Shown here piece by piece: positions 1-10,033 of a stretch of DNA of 39,572 nt. The notes below the pieces were generated by a model. It saw only the letters and a list, made by a program, of their open reading frames with translations. It ran no database searches and was not told the DNA's origin. How positions within the stretch are numbered: the first letter of the stretch is position 1; every line of letters begins with the position of its first letter. The DNA is taken from positions 1 through 39,572 of the forward strand of contig JAEHDK010000300.1 of NCBI GenBank assembly GCA_016880465.1, given 5' to 3'. The position numbers and the translations under genes were made by a program. Origin of the DNA: Micromonosporaceae bacterium. GTDB lineage: Bacteria; Actinomycetota; Actinomycetes; Mycobacteriales; Micromonosporaceae.

Positions 1-1207
1 CGTGGCGGACCACGAGAATGGTCCCATCGGCCTGAGCGGCGACCACTGCAGCATCGGTCACCGGCAATAATGGCGGGATGTCGATGATAACGATGTCGAA
101 CTTGTCCTTCAGGTTCAGCAGCACGGTCGCCATTTCCCGCGAACCGAGCAGTTCGCTCGGGTTGTCTGGGCTCGTCCCGCTTGGCAGGACGCACAGTCGG
201 TGAGCACCCCAAGGTTGCAGGACCGAATCCAGCGATGCCTCGCCGGTGAGGACGTTCGTCAGCCCCAGGGCGCCTTCGATGAGGAACATGTCGGCGAGGC
301 GAGGTTTCCGCAGGCTGGCGTCGACGATTACCACCCGTCGTCCCGCCTTGGCGAACATGATCGCCAGATTTGCCGCGGTGCTCGATTTGCCTTCAGCGGG
401 AACCGCGCTGGTGACCGCCATGATGTGCGCATTCGCATCGACCTTGACAGAGTTCAGGTTGGTGCGGAGACGACGCAGTTCCTCAGCACGCCACGAGAGC
501 GCGCTTGCCTCGCCGACCAGCGGCTGACGGCGCATCCTTCGATCTACAGAAATCGAACCCAAATGAGGTCCGATCTCGAAGCGCTGCAGGGCGTCCGAAC
601 ACCGGACGCTGGTGTCTACCACATGTCTAAGTGCCGTGATGGCGGTGCCGGCAAGCAGCCCCAGCAGCCCGGCCAGCAGGAGGTTCCGTATCGGTCGCGG
701 CGAGATCGGCGTCGAGTTCAGCTCCGGGCCGGCAACCACTTCCACATTCACCGTCGACGTACCGCCTCCCGGCGCCGCCTCCAACGAATGTATGAGGCTA
801 ATGAATGCCGTCGCGAGCGACTGGGCGATCCGCAACGACCGGGCCGGGGACGTGTCGGTCACGGTCGCCCGGAGCAGAACGCTGTCGGGCACAGTGCGTG
901 CACTGATCCGTGACTGCACCTGCGTAGCGTCGAGGCCGAGTGCCCCGTCTGCCGCAATCGACCGTGCCAACCGGTTACTGGTTAGGACCTCGACGTACGA
1001 TTTCACCCGCTGGGCGGAGAGGAGGCTGCCCGCGTAGGCGTCGCTGACACCGCGACTCGGGACGTTCACGAAGAAGGTCACGTTGGACGTGTAACGCCGT
1101 GTCATGGTGACATTCAGCGTGCCGGCGAGCGCCATAGCGACGGCCATGGCAAGGACGACCCACCACCAGCGCCTGCGTAGCGCCCCTAGATATTCGTGTG
1201 ACCCCAT
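1..1207 (-). CDS. Wzz-type chain-length domain fused to CpsD/CapB-like tyrosine autokinase (BY-kinase), C-terminus outside window
   Basis: Own reverse-strand translation from ATG at 1207: MGSHEYLGALRRRWWWVVLAMAVAMALAGTLNVTMTRRYTS..., Walker A TSAVPAEGKSSTAANLA, Walker A' VVIVDASLRKPRL, Walker B FDIVIIDIPPLLPVTDA. Missing from the ORF track because it has no stop inside the window. Confidence 0.9.
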   Translation of the reverse strand, partial: MGSHEYLGALRRRWWWVVLAMAVAMALAGTLNVTMTRRYTSNVTFFVNVPSRGVSDAYAGSLLSAQRVKSYVEVLTSNRLARSIAADGALGLDATQVQSRISARTVPDSVLLRATVTDTSPARSLRIAQSLATAFISLIHSLEAAPGGGTSTVNVEVVAGPELNSTPISPRPIRNLLLAGLLGLLAGTAITALRHVVDTSVRCSDALQRFEIGPHLGSISVDRRMRRQPLVGEASALSWRAEELRRLRTNLNSVKVDANAHIMAVTSAVPAEGKSSTAANLAIMFAKAGRRVVIVDASLRKPRLADMFLIEGALGLTNVLTGEASLDSVLQPWGAHRLCVLPSGTSPDNPSELLGSREMATVLLNLKDKFDIVIIDIPPLLPVTDAAVVAAQADGTILVVRH

Positions 1208-1483
1208 GCCTGCCTCCGATCCTCCTGACTACCTCACCTCTTTATACGTCATGTAGCAGCCAAAGCGGTCGCATCTCCATAAACTTCCCATTCGTGGCTG
1301 ACAATGATGATCGTTTGAGCTCGAAACCCGCTGGCGGGGCGGCGCTTCACCCAGCACCAGGTTGGGCATCTGCAGTGGCTGGAGGCCGCCACGATGTGTC
1401 TAGTGGAGCCACGGCGATGCGTCCGGACGGCGGTTCGGAATCCTCGCACCGCAGCCATGCTTCCTGAGAAAGCCGGCCGGACG

Positions 1484-3412
1484 TCATGGGATGCGGCGCA
1501 GAGTTGCTGGGTGCCATCTCAGTGGATCGTCGATCCCGGCCGGCGGACCGCAGAACCGGGCCAGTTGCTCGATGACCTTCTCCGGCTCGTCGAACGGATC
1601 GATCGTGATGACCTCGCTGGGTTCGAGCGCGGGAACCGTCACGTGTGAGATGAGCGGGTGCAGTGGACGGAAGTCGGTCTCGCCTTGGCCAAGCAGATCC
1701 TCGTGCAGCTTCTCCCCGGGCCTCAGGCCGGTGTAGACGATCTGGGTGGAGCCGGCGGCCTCTGCGGCGAGCTGCCGGGCGATGTCGTCGATGCGCACCG
1801 GCTGGCCCATGTCGAGGACCAACGCCTCGCCGTCGCCGCCGATCGCCGCCGCCTGGAGAACTAGGTGCGCCGCTTCCTGCACCGTCATCAGGTACCGGGT
1901 GACCTCGGGGTGGGTGACGGTGAGCGGTAGGCCGGCCTCGATTTGCCGGCGGAAAGCGGTCACGACCGAGCCGCGGCTGTTGAGTACGTTCCCGAACCGG
2001 ACACTCAGAAACGTCCCCTGGTACTTGTCCGCGGCGTATGCCATCAGCCGCTCGGTGATCCGTTTCGAATAGCCGAGCACGCTTATCGGGTCGGCCGCCT
2101 TGTCAGTCGAAATGTTCACGAACTTCGCCACGTCCCGGCACGCGTCCAGCACGGCCAGGGTGCCCCAGATGTTGGTCTTGATGGCTTCAGCGGGGTGCCG
2201 CTGGAGCAGCGTGAGGTGCTTGAGAGCGGCCGCGTGGAAGACGATCTCGGGCCGGTGATTGGCAAACACCCGGGCCACCGTTTCGGCGTCGCGGATGTCA
2301 GCCAGGATCAGCTCAGGCCCGTCGAGCATCGCCCGCCCGGACAGCGAGAGCTGCAAGCTGTGCAGAGCGGACTCGTCGCGGTCCAGCATCATGAGCTCCG
2401 CAGGGTCGGTCCGCATGATCTGCTGGCACAGCTCAGACCCGATCGAGCCGCCGGCGCCGGTCACCAGGATTCGCCGGCCGCGCAGTCCGGTGTCGTTCGT
2501 GACCAGGTCGGCGGCCACGTGCCGGCGGCCGAGCAGGTCGCAGAGATCCGGGCTACGTACATCGGTGACCCTGATCCGTTGGTCTACCAGTTCACGGACC
2601 GGTGGCACGACCTTGAAATCCACACCGGCGGCAGTCGCCTGGTTCTGAATCTCGCGGATGAGCTCGGCGTCGGCGTTGGCCACTGAGAGGATCAGCGTGT
2701 GTGCTCCGGTGCGCGCGACAGCGGTGTGGATGTCAGGTCGGCCGCCGAGCGCAGGTACACCGTCGATGCGCAGGCGGTTCTTCTCCGGGTCGTCGTCGAG
2801 CAGTCCCACTGGCAGGTACTTGCCTTCCGGGTCGCTCAGCATCGCCCGCAGCAGTCCCTGGCCGGCAGAGCCGATCCCGAACAGCAGCACCGGCGTTGCC
2901 GAGTTGGTACGGGGCCGGCGGGACAGATCATCGCGGTGGCGGTAGGTCCAGCGGGCAGACAGCATCAGGACCAGGGCTAACGCCGCCCCCACCGGGGGCG
3001 TGCTGGCCGGGACCGGTCGCTTTGACAGGGCCAACACGACGAGCAGCATCACGGCGGCGGTGCAGGTAACCGTTGCGGCCAGGGCACGTGCTTCGGGCAG
3101 GCTGCCGACCGGGACGCGCCCCCACCGGTGGCGGTGCAGCCGATCGAGTCCAATGTGGAGGGCGCCGGCGATGAGTGCTGCGGCGAGAATCACGATGAGC
3201 CGGTCAGCGGTGAGGGTGAACTCGTACCTGGTCCAGGCGGCGGTGGCGAAACCGATGATCCAGCCTGCCATGTCGACCGTTCGCAGCACCGCCGACTGGC
3301 GTGCCGACTTGTTGCGGCGCCGCCGTGCGGCCTCGACTGTGCCACCGATTGCCTGCATCATCATTCCCCAGCTGGTCGGGCCAGTAGGGCGGAAGTCGCC
3401 CTCCTTGAACAC
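1484..3412 (-). CDS. Membrane-anchored nucleoside-diphosphate-sugar 4,6-dehydratase (PglF/WbpM/CapD family)
   Basis: 642 aa; N-terminal hydrophobic segments, then LLFGIGSAGQGLLRAM and RILVTGAGGSIGSELCQQI with STDKAADPISVLGYSKRITE; PGEKLHEDL near C-terminus. Confidence 0.9.
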   Translation of the reverse strand: MFKEGDFRPTGPTSWGMMMQAIGGTVEAARRRRNKSARQSAVLRTVDMAGWIIGFATAAWTRYEFTLTADRLIVILAAALIAGALHIGLDRLHRHRWGRVPVGSLPEARALAATVTCTAAVMLLVVLALSKRPVPASTPPVGAALALVLMLSARWTYRHRDDLSRRPRTNSATPVLLFGIGSAGQGLLRAMLSDPEGKYLPVGLLDDDPEKNRLRIDGVPALGGRPDIHTAVARTGAHTLILSVANADAELIREIQNQATAAGVDFKVVPPVRELVDQRIRVTDVRSPDLCDLLGRRHVAADLVTNDTGLRGRRILVTGAGGSIGSELCQQIMRTDPAELMMLDRDESALHSLQLSLSGRAMLDGPELILADIRDAETVARVFANHRPEIVFHAAALKHLTLLQRHPAEAIKTNIWGTLAVLDACRDVAKFVNISTDKAADPISVLGYSKRITERLMAYAADKYQGTFLSVRFGNVLNSRGSVVTAFRRQIEAGLPLTVTHPEVTRYLMTVQEAAHLVLQAAAIGGDGEALVLDMGQPVRIDDIARQLAAEAAGSTQIVYTGLRPGEKLHEDLLGQGETDFRPLHPLISHVTVPALEPSEVITIDPFDEPEKVIEQLARFCGPPAGIDDPLRWHPATLRRIP

Positions 3413-3666
3413 AACTAGGCCTATACGGACTGCGACGGGGTAATCCGGATTTTTTCACCGGATCAGGCATATGGCGTGACCCAGCGAGGAATGTCTCGTT
3501 GGGCCCTTCGTGAGGAAGGCGACCAGGACGAACGCTGCTCCTAACCACTCCGCTGCCCAACGACCGACCACCTGTCGATGGCGGCGGGCCCGCGACCAGG
3601 TTTCGGCACACCTGCGACGTTGACGGAGGGCGTACACGAATTGGCAACTCCGAGGGATGGCAGCCG

Positions 3667-4728
3667 GTGGTCGCGACGGGTCTGACGATCTACGACCCGG
3701 AGGGTGCCTCCGGCCGGGACCAACGCCGCTACCCGGATATCTACTTCACGCCGGGTTACGGTGTCGCGGCCGCCAGCACCGAAGGTGGCGCGTGGCGTTG
3801 CGCGGACTGGCCCGGCCGAGCCGTGGTCCCGTACGTACTCCGGCCACTCTCCGGGGGCGGATACGACGTGGTGAGTCCGTACGGGTACAGCGGTATGTAT
3901 GTCGCGGCCGGCTGCGGTCGCGACGAGCTGGCCGAATTCTGGTCCGGGTTGCGCCAGGCCTGGCTTGGGGACACCGTGGTGACGGCGTTCCTGCGTTTCT
4001 CCCCGCTGGATCTACGCTCGCTCACCGCGGCGCGCGGCCTAAGCGGCATGGATCTGGTTCGCCGGGGTGACACCGTGGTGGTTCGGGTGGACCGCGGAAC
4101 CGAGGCGCTGTGGAACGATCTGGCGCCGAGCGTGCGCCGGCAGGTTCGCAAGGCACAACGCGCTGGCCTGATGACCGAGATCGGGCCCGCCAAAGTGACG
4201 GATCTCCTGTACGGAAGCGCCTTCCGCGTCTTGTATGAGGAGACCATGGCGCGAGTCGGCAGCTCTTCCTGGTACGTGTTCCCCGACGACTATTACCTGA
4301 AGCTGCATGGCGGGTCTGGCGAGAACCTGCACCTGGCGACGGCCCGAGATGCCGACGGCGACGTCGTGGCGGCGTACCTCGTGCTGACCCATGGTGATCG
4401 CGCCCACTACCATCTGGGCGCCTCTACCCGCAACGGCGCCAGCTCGGGAGTCAACAACCTGCTGATGTGGTCGCTGCTGAATTGGGCTCGGGACAGCGAG
4501 CTGCGGGTGGTGCATCTCGGCGGCGGTCTCGCCGCGGACGACAGCCTGTTCCGCTTCAAGAAGTCCTGCGGCGGCGAGCGGGCCGAATTCTGGACCGGGG
4601 CGGTGGTCGTGGACCAGCACCGGTATGAGTCGCTTCTGGCCAGGCACGCGGCGGCCGAGGGAATTGAGCTCGACGAGCTGCGTGCGGCGACGTACTTTCC
4701 GCAGTACCGGATGCGGCGTAGCGGGTGA
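3667..4728 (+). CDS. FemAB/GNAT-like acyl or aminoacyl transferase
   Basis: 353 aa; VRRQVRKAQRAGLMTEIG, YHLGASTRNGASSGVNNLLMWSLLNWARDSELRVVHLGGGL...FRFKKSCGG, typical of the FemAB/GNAT fold associated with EPS loci. Confidence 0.7.
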   Translation: MVATGLTIYDPEGASGRDQRRYPDIYFTPGYGVAAASTEGGAWRCADWPGRAVVPYVLRPLSGGGYDVVSPYGYSGMYVAAGCGRDELAEFWSGLRQAWLGDTVVTAFLRFSPLDLRSLTAARGLSGMDLVRRGDTVVVRVDRGTEALWNDLAPSVRRQVRKAQRAGLMTEIGPAKVTDLLYGSAFRVLYEETMARVGSSSWYVFPDDYYLKLHGGSGENLHLATARDADGDVVAAYLVLTHGDRAHYHLGASTRNGASSGVNNLLMWSLLNWARDSELRVVHLGGGLAADDSLFRFKKSCGGERAEFWTGAVVVDQHRYESLLARHAAAEGIELDELRAATYFPQYRMRRSG

Positions 4729-4993
4729 CGGCGCGACCTGGGCCGGAATGACACACGGCCAGATCGACCCAGAGTTTGCCGACATGGCAAGGGTAACCAC
4801 CCACCACTGCGAATGCGGTTCGCCGCGCTGTCCAATGTCTCCTTGTGGAGCATTTGCGATCCGGGGCTCTACGGCATCGTTGCCCCTTACGATTCCGTTG
4901 AGAAGAACCGTCGACCGGGATGGGACACATGGACCCGATGAAGGTTAGTCCGCCGGCGCTGGCCGGGGCTGCCGCGTTCCACATGGGGCAACG

Positions 4994-6388
4994 TTGCCGC
5001 AGTCGATGCGCACGGCGTCATGCTTCGTCGGGCCGCTGCGCCCGACGGACGTGAGCTGGCTGTACGCCGGTCGGCAAGCCGGCTCACCGCCCGCCGCTAA
5101 CACGCCGACCGCGTCGATCGCTCGCGAATCCCGGCGCCGTGCCTCACCATCGCTGTTACCGCGGATCGGACGACTGCCGACGACGTTGACCAATGGTGGG
5201 CTGCTCGTCGGGGGTCTAGTTACCAGCGTGATGTCGAGTCGCGCGCTCGGCCCCGGCAGCCGGGGGGAGTACGTGACCTGGCAGACCTGGATCACCACCA
5301 TCGGCATCCTCGCGCTGGGCGGCCTTCCACAGGCCATGGTGCTGGATAAGCGGACAGCGAGTCGCCACCGCTTCGGCGATCTGGCACTACCCCTATTGTC
5401 GACGTGTGCAGCGGCCGGTGCCATCCTCGGCCTGCTGCTCCTGGTCAAGCGGCCAGACTGGCGCATCGAACTGGCTGTTCTCCTCGGCGTCCTGGAGACT
5501 CAGCTCGCCGGTGTAGCAATCGCCGAGGCTCAGCGGATGGGCCGGATGGCCACTGAGTTCAACATTGTCCGCCTCCTGGAGCCCACGTTCGCCATCGCGG
5601 CAATGGTCGCTCTCGTTGTCATCAGGACCACGGATCCGGCCGTCTGGGTCCTGGCGGTGTGCGGTACCCAGGCCTGCGTCCTGATCGTCTGGATGTCGCT
5701 CGCGACCAAACGGGGCCAAGGTTCGCCCGGAACAGACCGCCGTCTCGTGCGTGCGACGCTACATTTGGCGCCGGGGAACTGGGTGACCCTTGTCCAGTAC
5801 CGGCTAGAACTCGTCGCCGTTACGGTGATATTCCCGTCCCAGATCGTCGCCTTCTATGCCATTGCCCTGGCGGCCCAGGCCGCGGTCACCGCCGTCGGCG
5901 ACGCCAGCGGAATGCACTGGTTCGCACGGCGGGGTGCGGAGTTCGATAACAGGCGCCCTCAGCTGCGGGGCGAGGTGTTCAAGACGGCAGGGTTGACTCT
6001 CGCCTCTGCCGTCGTTGTCGCGGCTGTCAGTGAATTGACTCTCGGCTTCCTCTACGGCCGCGATTACTTACCGGCGTTGCCCGTCGTCGCGGTCCTCTGC
6101 GGCGTCGGCGTCGTCAGGTCCGTGGACTACCTGCTGAGCAAGGAATGTCTCATGCTCGGCGCCGGCCGACGCGTCGGCCTGTACCGCGCCCCCGCACTGG
6201 TCGCCCTGGTGCTGGGCTTCGCACTGGTGAAGATCGCGGCGCTGCCCGTCATCGTCGCCGGCCTACTCAGCGGTCTCGGATACACGTTGTCCGCCGCGGC
6301 GCTCGCTTTGGCGACGCGGTCCGCGTACCGGGTCTCACAGCAGGCCTCTCCGCTCAGAGACCGGCGGCGCACTGGCGTGCGGCCGTGA
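4994..6388 (+). CDS. Polysaccharide flippase, Wzx/MATE-like membrane protein
   Basis: 464 aa ORF with many hydrophobic helices; TTLTNGGLLVGGLVTSVMSSRALGPGSRGEYVTWQTW near N-terminus resembles Wzx/oligosaccharide flippases. Start may lie downstream of 4994. Confidence 0.75.
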   Translation: MPQSMRTASCFVGPLRPTDVSWLYAGRQAGSPPAANTPTASIARESRRRASPSLLPRIGRLPTTLTNGGLLVGGLVTSVMSSRALGPGSRGEYVTWQTWITTIGILALGGLPQAMVLDKRTASRHRFGDLALPLLSTCAAAGAILGLLLLVKRPDWRIELAVLLGVLETQLAGVAIAEAQRMGRMATEFNIVRLLEPTFAIAAMVALVVIRTTDPAVWVLAVCGTQACVLIVWMSLATKRGQGSPGTDRRLVRATLHLAPGNWVTLVQYRLELVAVTVIFPSQIVAFYAIALAAQAAVTAVGDASGMHWFARRGAEFDNRRPQLRGEVFKTAGLTLASAVVVAAVSELTLGFLYGRDYLPALPVVAVLCGVGVVRSVDYLLSKECLMLGAGRRVGLYRAPALVALVLGFALVKIAALPVIVAGLLSGLGYTLSAAALALATRSAYRVSQQASPLRDRRRTGVRP

Positions 6389-6415
6389 CGTCCGGTTGGC
6401 CGACGGAAGCACCTG

Positions 6416-8014
6416 TCACCGCAGCGAGGTCCTGGCATCCCGGAACTGTCGGGGCATGGCTGCCACGGACGCGGCGAAGTGGAGCGTGAGCAGAAAGTCT
6501 TTCACCGCCACGGCTCCCGACTCCACCACACGCCCTCGCTCGGCCGTAGTGAGGAACTGGGCAAGATGCGGCGAGTCGCGCAGAATCTCTGCTGCGCGCG
6601 GATCGCCGTACACCCTATCCAGAGGATTGTACGGCGTAATCGGAGATTGGCTTGCCCGCCAGTACCGCCTCGGCGCCGAAGGGTACACGATCGGCTCTCC
6701 GTTCACCGGGTAGTTCATGAGCGACGGCGCGTTGCGCTGGATAAGGCGGCGGTGGAAGTTGTTGCCGAGCTTTGCGTTGCGCGGGAGGGCGGCGGCGGCT
6801 GCGATAAACCTCGAGTCGAGGAATGGCGACGCCGGAGCGGTGTGATAGCCGAGCAGGCTGAACCCGTTGCCGTGGAAGTGCCTTACCCGTTGCGTGCCGA
6901 AGAAGCGGTCCAGGATGTCCAATCCTTTGCCTCTATCGGCGATAGCTGGCGCGATCGACCGCTGGCTGAATGCGACCGCGGCCGCGGCGCCCGCGGGCGC
7001 TAGGAATGGCAGGAAGCCGGCCATCCGCTGGGAACGCCGACCGACCCGTGCCGCCCAGTATGCGCGTACCGTCATCCCACCGCCGCGATCGGCCAGGCGT
7101 GCCAGACGACCTCGGTCAAGGTGCGGGTAGGTCTTTGCCACGTCGCCATTAGTGCCATTCAAGTTCGGCTCCGAGCGCTCGCGGCCTTGGCAGTACAGGA
7201 ACGTGTGCCAGCTGGCGACGGTTTTTGTCCCCCCGGTCAACCTCACGATCAGCGCCGCGTGCCTGAAGTAGTCATCAACGTCCAGGGCGACGCATGTTTG
7301 TTTCAGGCAATGGTCGTTGGCGATGCGGGTCGCCACACGCAGGTCCGTGCTGTCGTGATACCCCATCGTGATGACCTCTGGGAGATAACCAACGGCGAGC
7401 GCCCGGGAGAGGATTGCCCGCGAGTCGAAGCCGCCACTCAGCGAGACCAAGGGCTGCCCCGCGATGAGCTCGTCCATCACGACGTTGAACACGTCGACCG
7501 CGTCGTCGGTCGTGACGGGTCGAGCGCGAAAGATCTCTCGCCAGAACGGCTCAGTCTCTACCCGCCAGCCCGAGCCGTTATGCACCATTATCGAGGTAGG
7601 CGGGACACGGCGTACCCGCGGGTGCAGCGTCTGCGCGCCTACGGTGTGGCCGAACCATGCCACGGCACGCAGCGCGTCGAGGTCCCATGTCCACGGCAGA
7701 TCGGCCCGGACGGCAAGCTCGAATACGTCGTTTCCGTGCAGTGCGGGTCCGGGCGCATCGATGTAGAAGTACGGCCGGATGCCCAACACCGACGTGACGA
7801 TCAGATGGCGTTCCCCGTCCTTCGTCGTCGCGACCAGAACGAAGTCCCCCGGCAGATCGCTTATCCTTCCGTCCGCGAGAACGGTTCGAAGGAGCGCCTC
7901 CTTCGGCCACGGGGAATACCCGTACATCGTGATCGCGATGCCGGGGTGTTGCCAGTCGTCCGGATGAACGAATCTCATGGGCATCCTTCCGTCTCGGATG
8001 GTGGCAACGGGCAC
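6416..8014 (-). CDS. Asparagine-synthase-like (PP-loop) protein lacking the class II amidotransferase N-terminal Cys
   Basis: 532 aa; PP-loop PLVSLSGGFDSRAILSRAL; N-terminal half resembles a degenerate Ntn domain; no Cys at position 2 of plausible starts. Confidence 0.8.
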   Translation of the reverse strand: MPVATIRDGRMPMRFVHPDDWQHPGIAITMYGYSPWPKEALLRTVLADGRISDLPGDFVLVATTKDGERHLIVTSVLGIRPYFYIDAPGPALHGNDVFELAVRADLPWTWDLDALRAVAWFGHTVGAQTLHPRVRRVPPTSIMVHNGSGWRVETEPFWREIFRARPVTTDDAVDVFNVVMDELIAGQPLVSLSGGFDSRAILSRALAVGYLPEVITMGYHDSTDLRVATRIANDHCLKQTCVALDVDDYFRHAALIVRLTGGTKTVASWHTFLYCQGRERSEPNLNGTNGDVAKTYPHLDRGRLARLADRGGGMTVRAYWAARVGRRSQRMAGFLPFLAPAGAAAAVAFSQRSIAPAIADRGKGLDILDRFFGTQRVRHFHGNGFSLLGYHTAPASPFLDSRFIAAAAALPRNAKLGNNFHRRLIQRNAPSLMNYPVNGEPIVYPSAPRRYWRASQSPITPYNPLDRVYGDPRAAEILRDSPHLAQFLTTAERGRVVESGAVAVKDFLLTLHFAASVAAMPRQFRDARTSLR

Positions 8015-8424
8015 TCTCCGCCCACGGGTATCCTATGTTGGATCTTGGCGGTCGAGCGCTGGCAGACATGTTCATCACCCGGAAGGGTGCGGCTCTGGCC
8101 GCGGCGTGTGGTTCGCTCGCTGATTACCGGATCTAGTACCCATGAGAACCACTATGCTGAGCAGACAGTTCGGCACATCTGGCGAGAGGGATGAGAGAGT
8201 GGTATATCCGCTGTGGCGTCAGCCTGGTCGCGGGGCGCCGACGACCATAACCTCGACCCGCCGACGAGCACAGGATCTGGGGTGGTTGAGGGGGAGGCCG
8301 GCGATGGCGTCGCACCACGGCGCGGCCGAGGACCGCGGCGCAAGGTACTTGAGCCGACCTATAACACAGCCGTAGGTGATATGCCGTGGCCCGGTAGGAT
8401 GCTTTCGTGATCTGATTGTCACTA

Positions 8425-9876
8425 ATGGATGATCCGCACCGCTACGGATGCGTGGGAAACGTTCAAGATCGCGGTCAATCGGCTGGACCATGGGTTAAAG
8501 TCGCCTTGCTCGCGGGTACTGGGATCAGTGTCGCCGCCTTCGGTCCGTACACGCCTGTTGCTGGCGTCCGCACCGAGCAGATAGCGGCTTACAGCGTAGG
8601 CGCTATTGTGCTGCTCTCGATGTGGTGGATCCGCGTGAGAGTTCCCCGAGCCGCCATGCTCGTGGTGGTCCTCCTCGCGGTCGAAATGCTTCTCGCACTT
8701 GTCGGAGCGCTCGCGCCCGTCGCAAACATTTCACAGTTCCACGTGGGTAGCCCTCTCGCAGGGCTCGATAACCTGGTGCTGCCGGTCGTCGTACTCGTTT
8801 CGGTGTGGACGCTGTTGGCGGCCGGAGCGGACCGGCGTCGTCTGCTTACTGTCACCTGTCGCGTCGTCGTCCTGGCGATGTGTGCCAACGCCGTCATCGC
8901 ATACTGGTCGCAGGTTCATGATCTGACGCCGCTGCTGTCAAGATTCTGGGACAACACCGTTCCCGTCGCCGACGCCTCCACCGGTACGGTGGCTGGGCGC
9001 GCAGCCCAGCTTGGTCGGTACACCGGGGCTTTTAACCAGCCGGCCGAGGCCGGCGAGATGTACGGCATCGCCCTGCTCGCCGCGATCTACCTTTACCTAG
9101 ATAGATCAGTTAAGTTAGCCGTCAGCGGAATACTGATCAGCGTCGGCGGCATTCTGACCGTGAGCAAGATCTTCTTACTCGTCGGGCTGCCCGTCGGCGT
9201 TTGGCAGGTGCTACGTGAACCAGCGCAACGGGTGCGTCGCCTTACGCTGCTGATCACGGGGATTCTTACCCTAGTCACGCTCGCCCTGTTCAGAGTCGCA
9301 CCTACATGGATAGGAGGGGACTTCCTGACGCGACTGCTCCATCCAGAAGAGGCCAAGGGACTCCTCGACCTATACACGGGCGGGCGGCTCGGCGGCAGCT
9401 CGAGTCTTCGCGAGGTGACTGTCGCCGTCCTGGACAATTCACCATGGTTCGGGTTCGGCGCCGGGGGCCTATCCGCGCCCTACGACAATGGTTGGGTAGA
9501 GGCGCTGTGTGTAGCCGGTGTCGTCGGCGCCACGATCTACACCGCGACTCTGCTCGTACTCGCCGCGACGTGGATTCGGCGACACATCCGGATGGACCTC
9601 GCCGAAGCCCGGCTGTCTGGCGGCCTGGTCGTTGTCGCTGTAGCCGCCTCGGTCGGGCTTCCCGCGTTGACCGCGAACAGGGTGGCAACAATCATTTGGC
9701 TGTTGCTCGGCCTGTCCCTGCTAGCACCGTCTCTCACTGAGGGTTTGAGCGATCGGTGGCAACACAAGCGGCTCGTGCCCCAATGGCCGGGAGGCCTCAC
9801 TCAGGAGACCACGCCGACCGCCGCCCCAAACGTGCCCACTTTCACGCCTGCCAACCGAGCCCATCGATGGCGTTAG
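8425..9876 (+). CDS. O-antigen ligase/polymerase (Wzy-like) integral membrane protein
   Basis: Polytopic ORF; GRYTGAFNQPAEAGEMYGIALLAAIYL, GILTVSKIFLLVGLPVG and SSLREVTVAVLDNSPWFGFGAGGLSAPYDNGWVEALCVAG are typical of Wzy/O-antigen ligase proteins. ATG at 8425 (TTG at 8416 also possible). Confidence 0.8.
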   Translation: MDDPHRYGCVGNVQDRGQSAGPWVKVALLAGTGISVAAFGPYTPVAGVRTEQIAAYSVGAIVLLSMWWIRVRVPRAAMLVVVLLAVEMLLALVGALAPVANISQFHVGSPLAGLDNLVLPVVVLVSVWTLLAAGADRRRLLTVTCRVVVLAMCANAVIAYWSQVHDLTPLLSRFWDNTVPVADASTGTVAGRAAQLGRYTGAFNQPAEAGEMYGIALLAAIYLYLDRSVKLAVSGILISVGGILTVSKIFLLVGLPVGVWQVLREPAQRVRRLTLLITGILTLVTLALFRVAPTWIGGDFLTRLLHPEEAKGLLDLYTGGRLGGSSSLREVTVAVLDNSPWFGFGAGGLSAPYDNGWVEALCVAGVVGATIYTATLLVLAATWIRRHIRMDLAEARLSGGLVVVAVAASVGLPALTANRVATIIWLLLGLSLLAPSLTEGLSDRWQHKRLVPQWPGGLTQETTPTAAPNVPTFTPANRAHRWR

Positions 9877-10033
9877 AGGGCGTCGCGGTCACGGCGGCTG
9901 TCGGACCGTGATTGATCAAGGCCAGCGGCACCGGCGGGACCGGCCGGGTTCCTTCCCGCGTGGGCGGTTACGGTGTCTGCCCGCAAAGCGACCTGGGGAG
10001 GCCGGCACAGTCGCCTGACGCGGGGGTTCCCGA

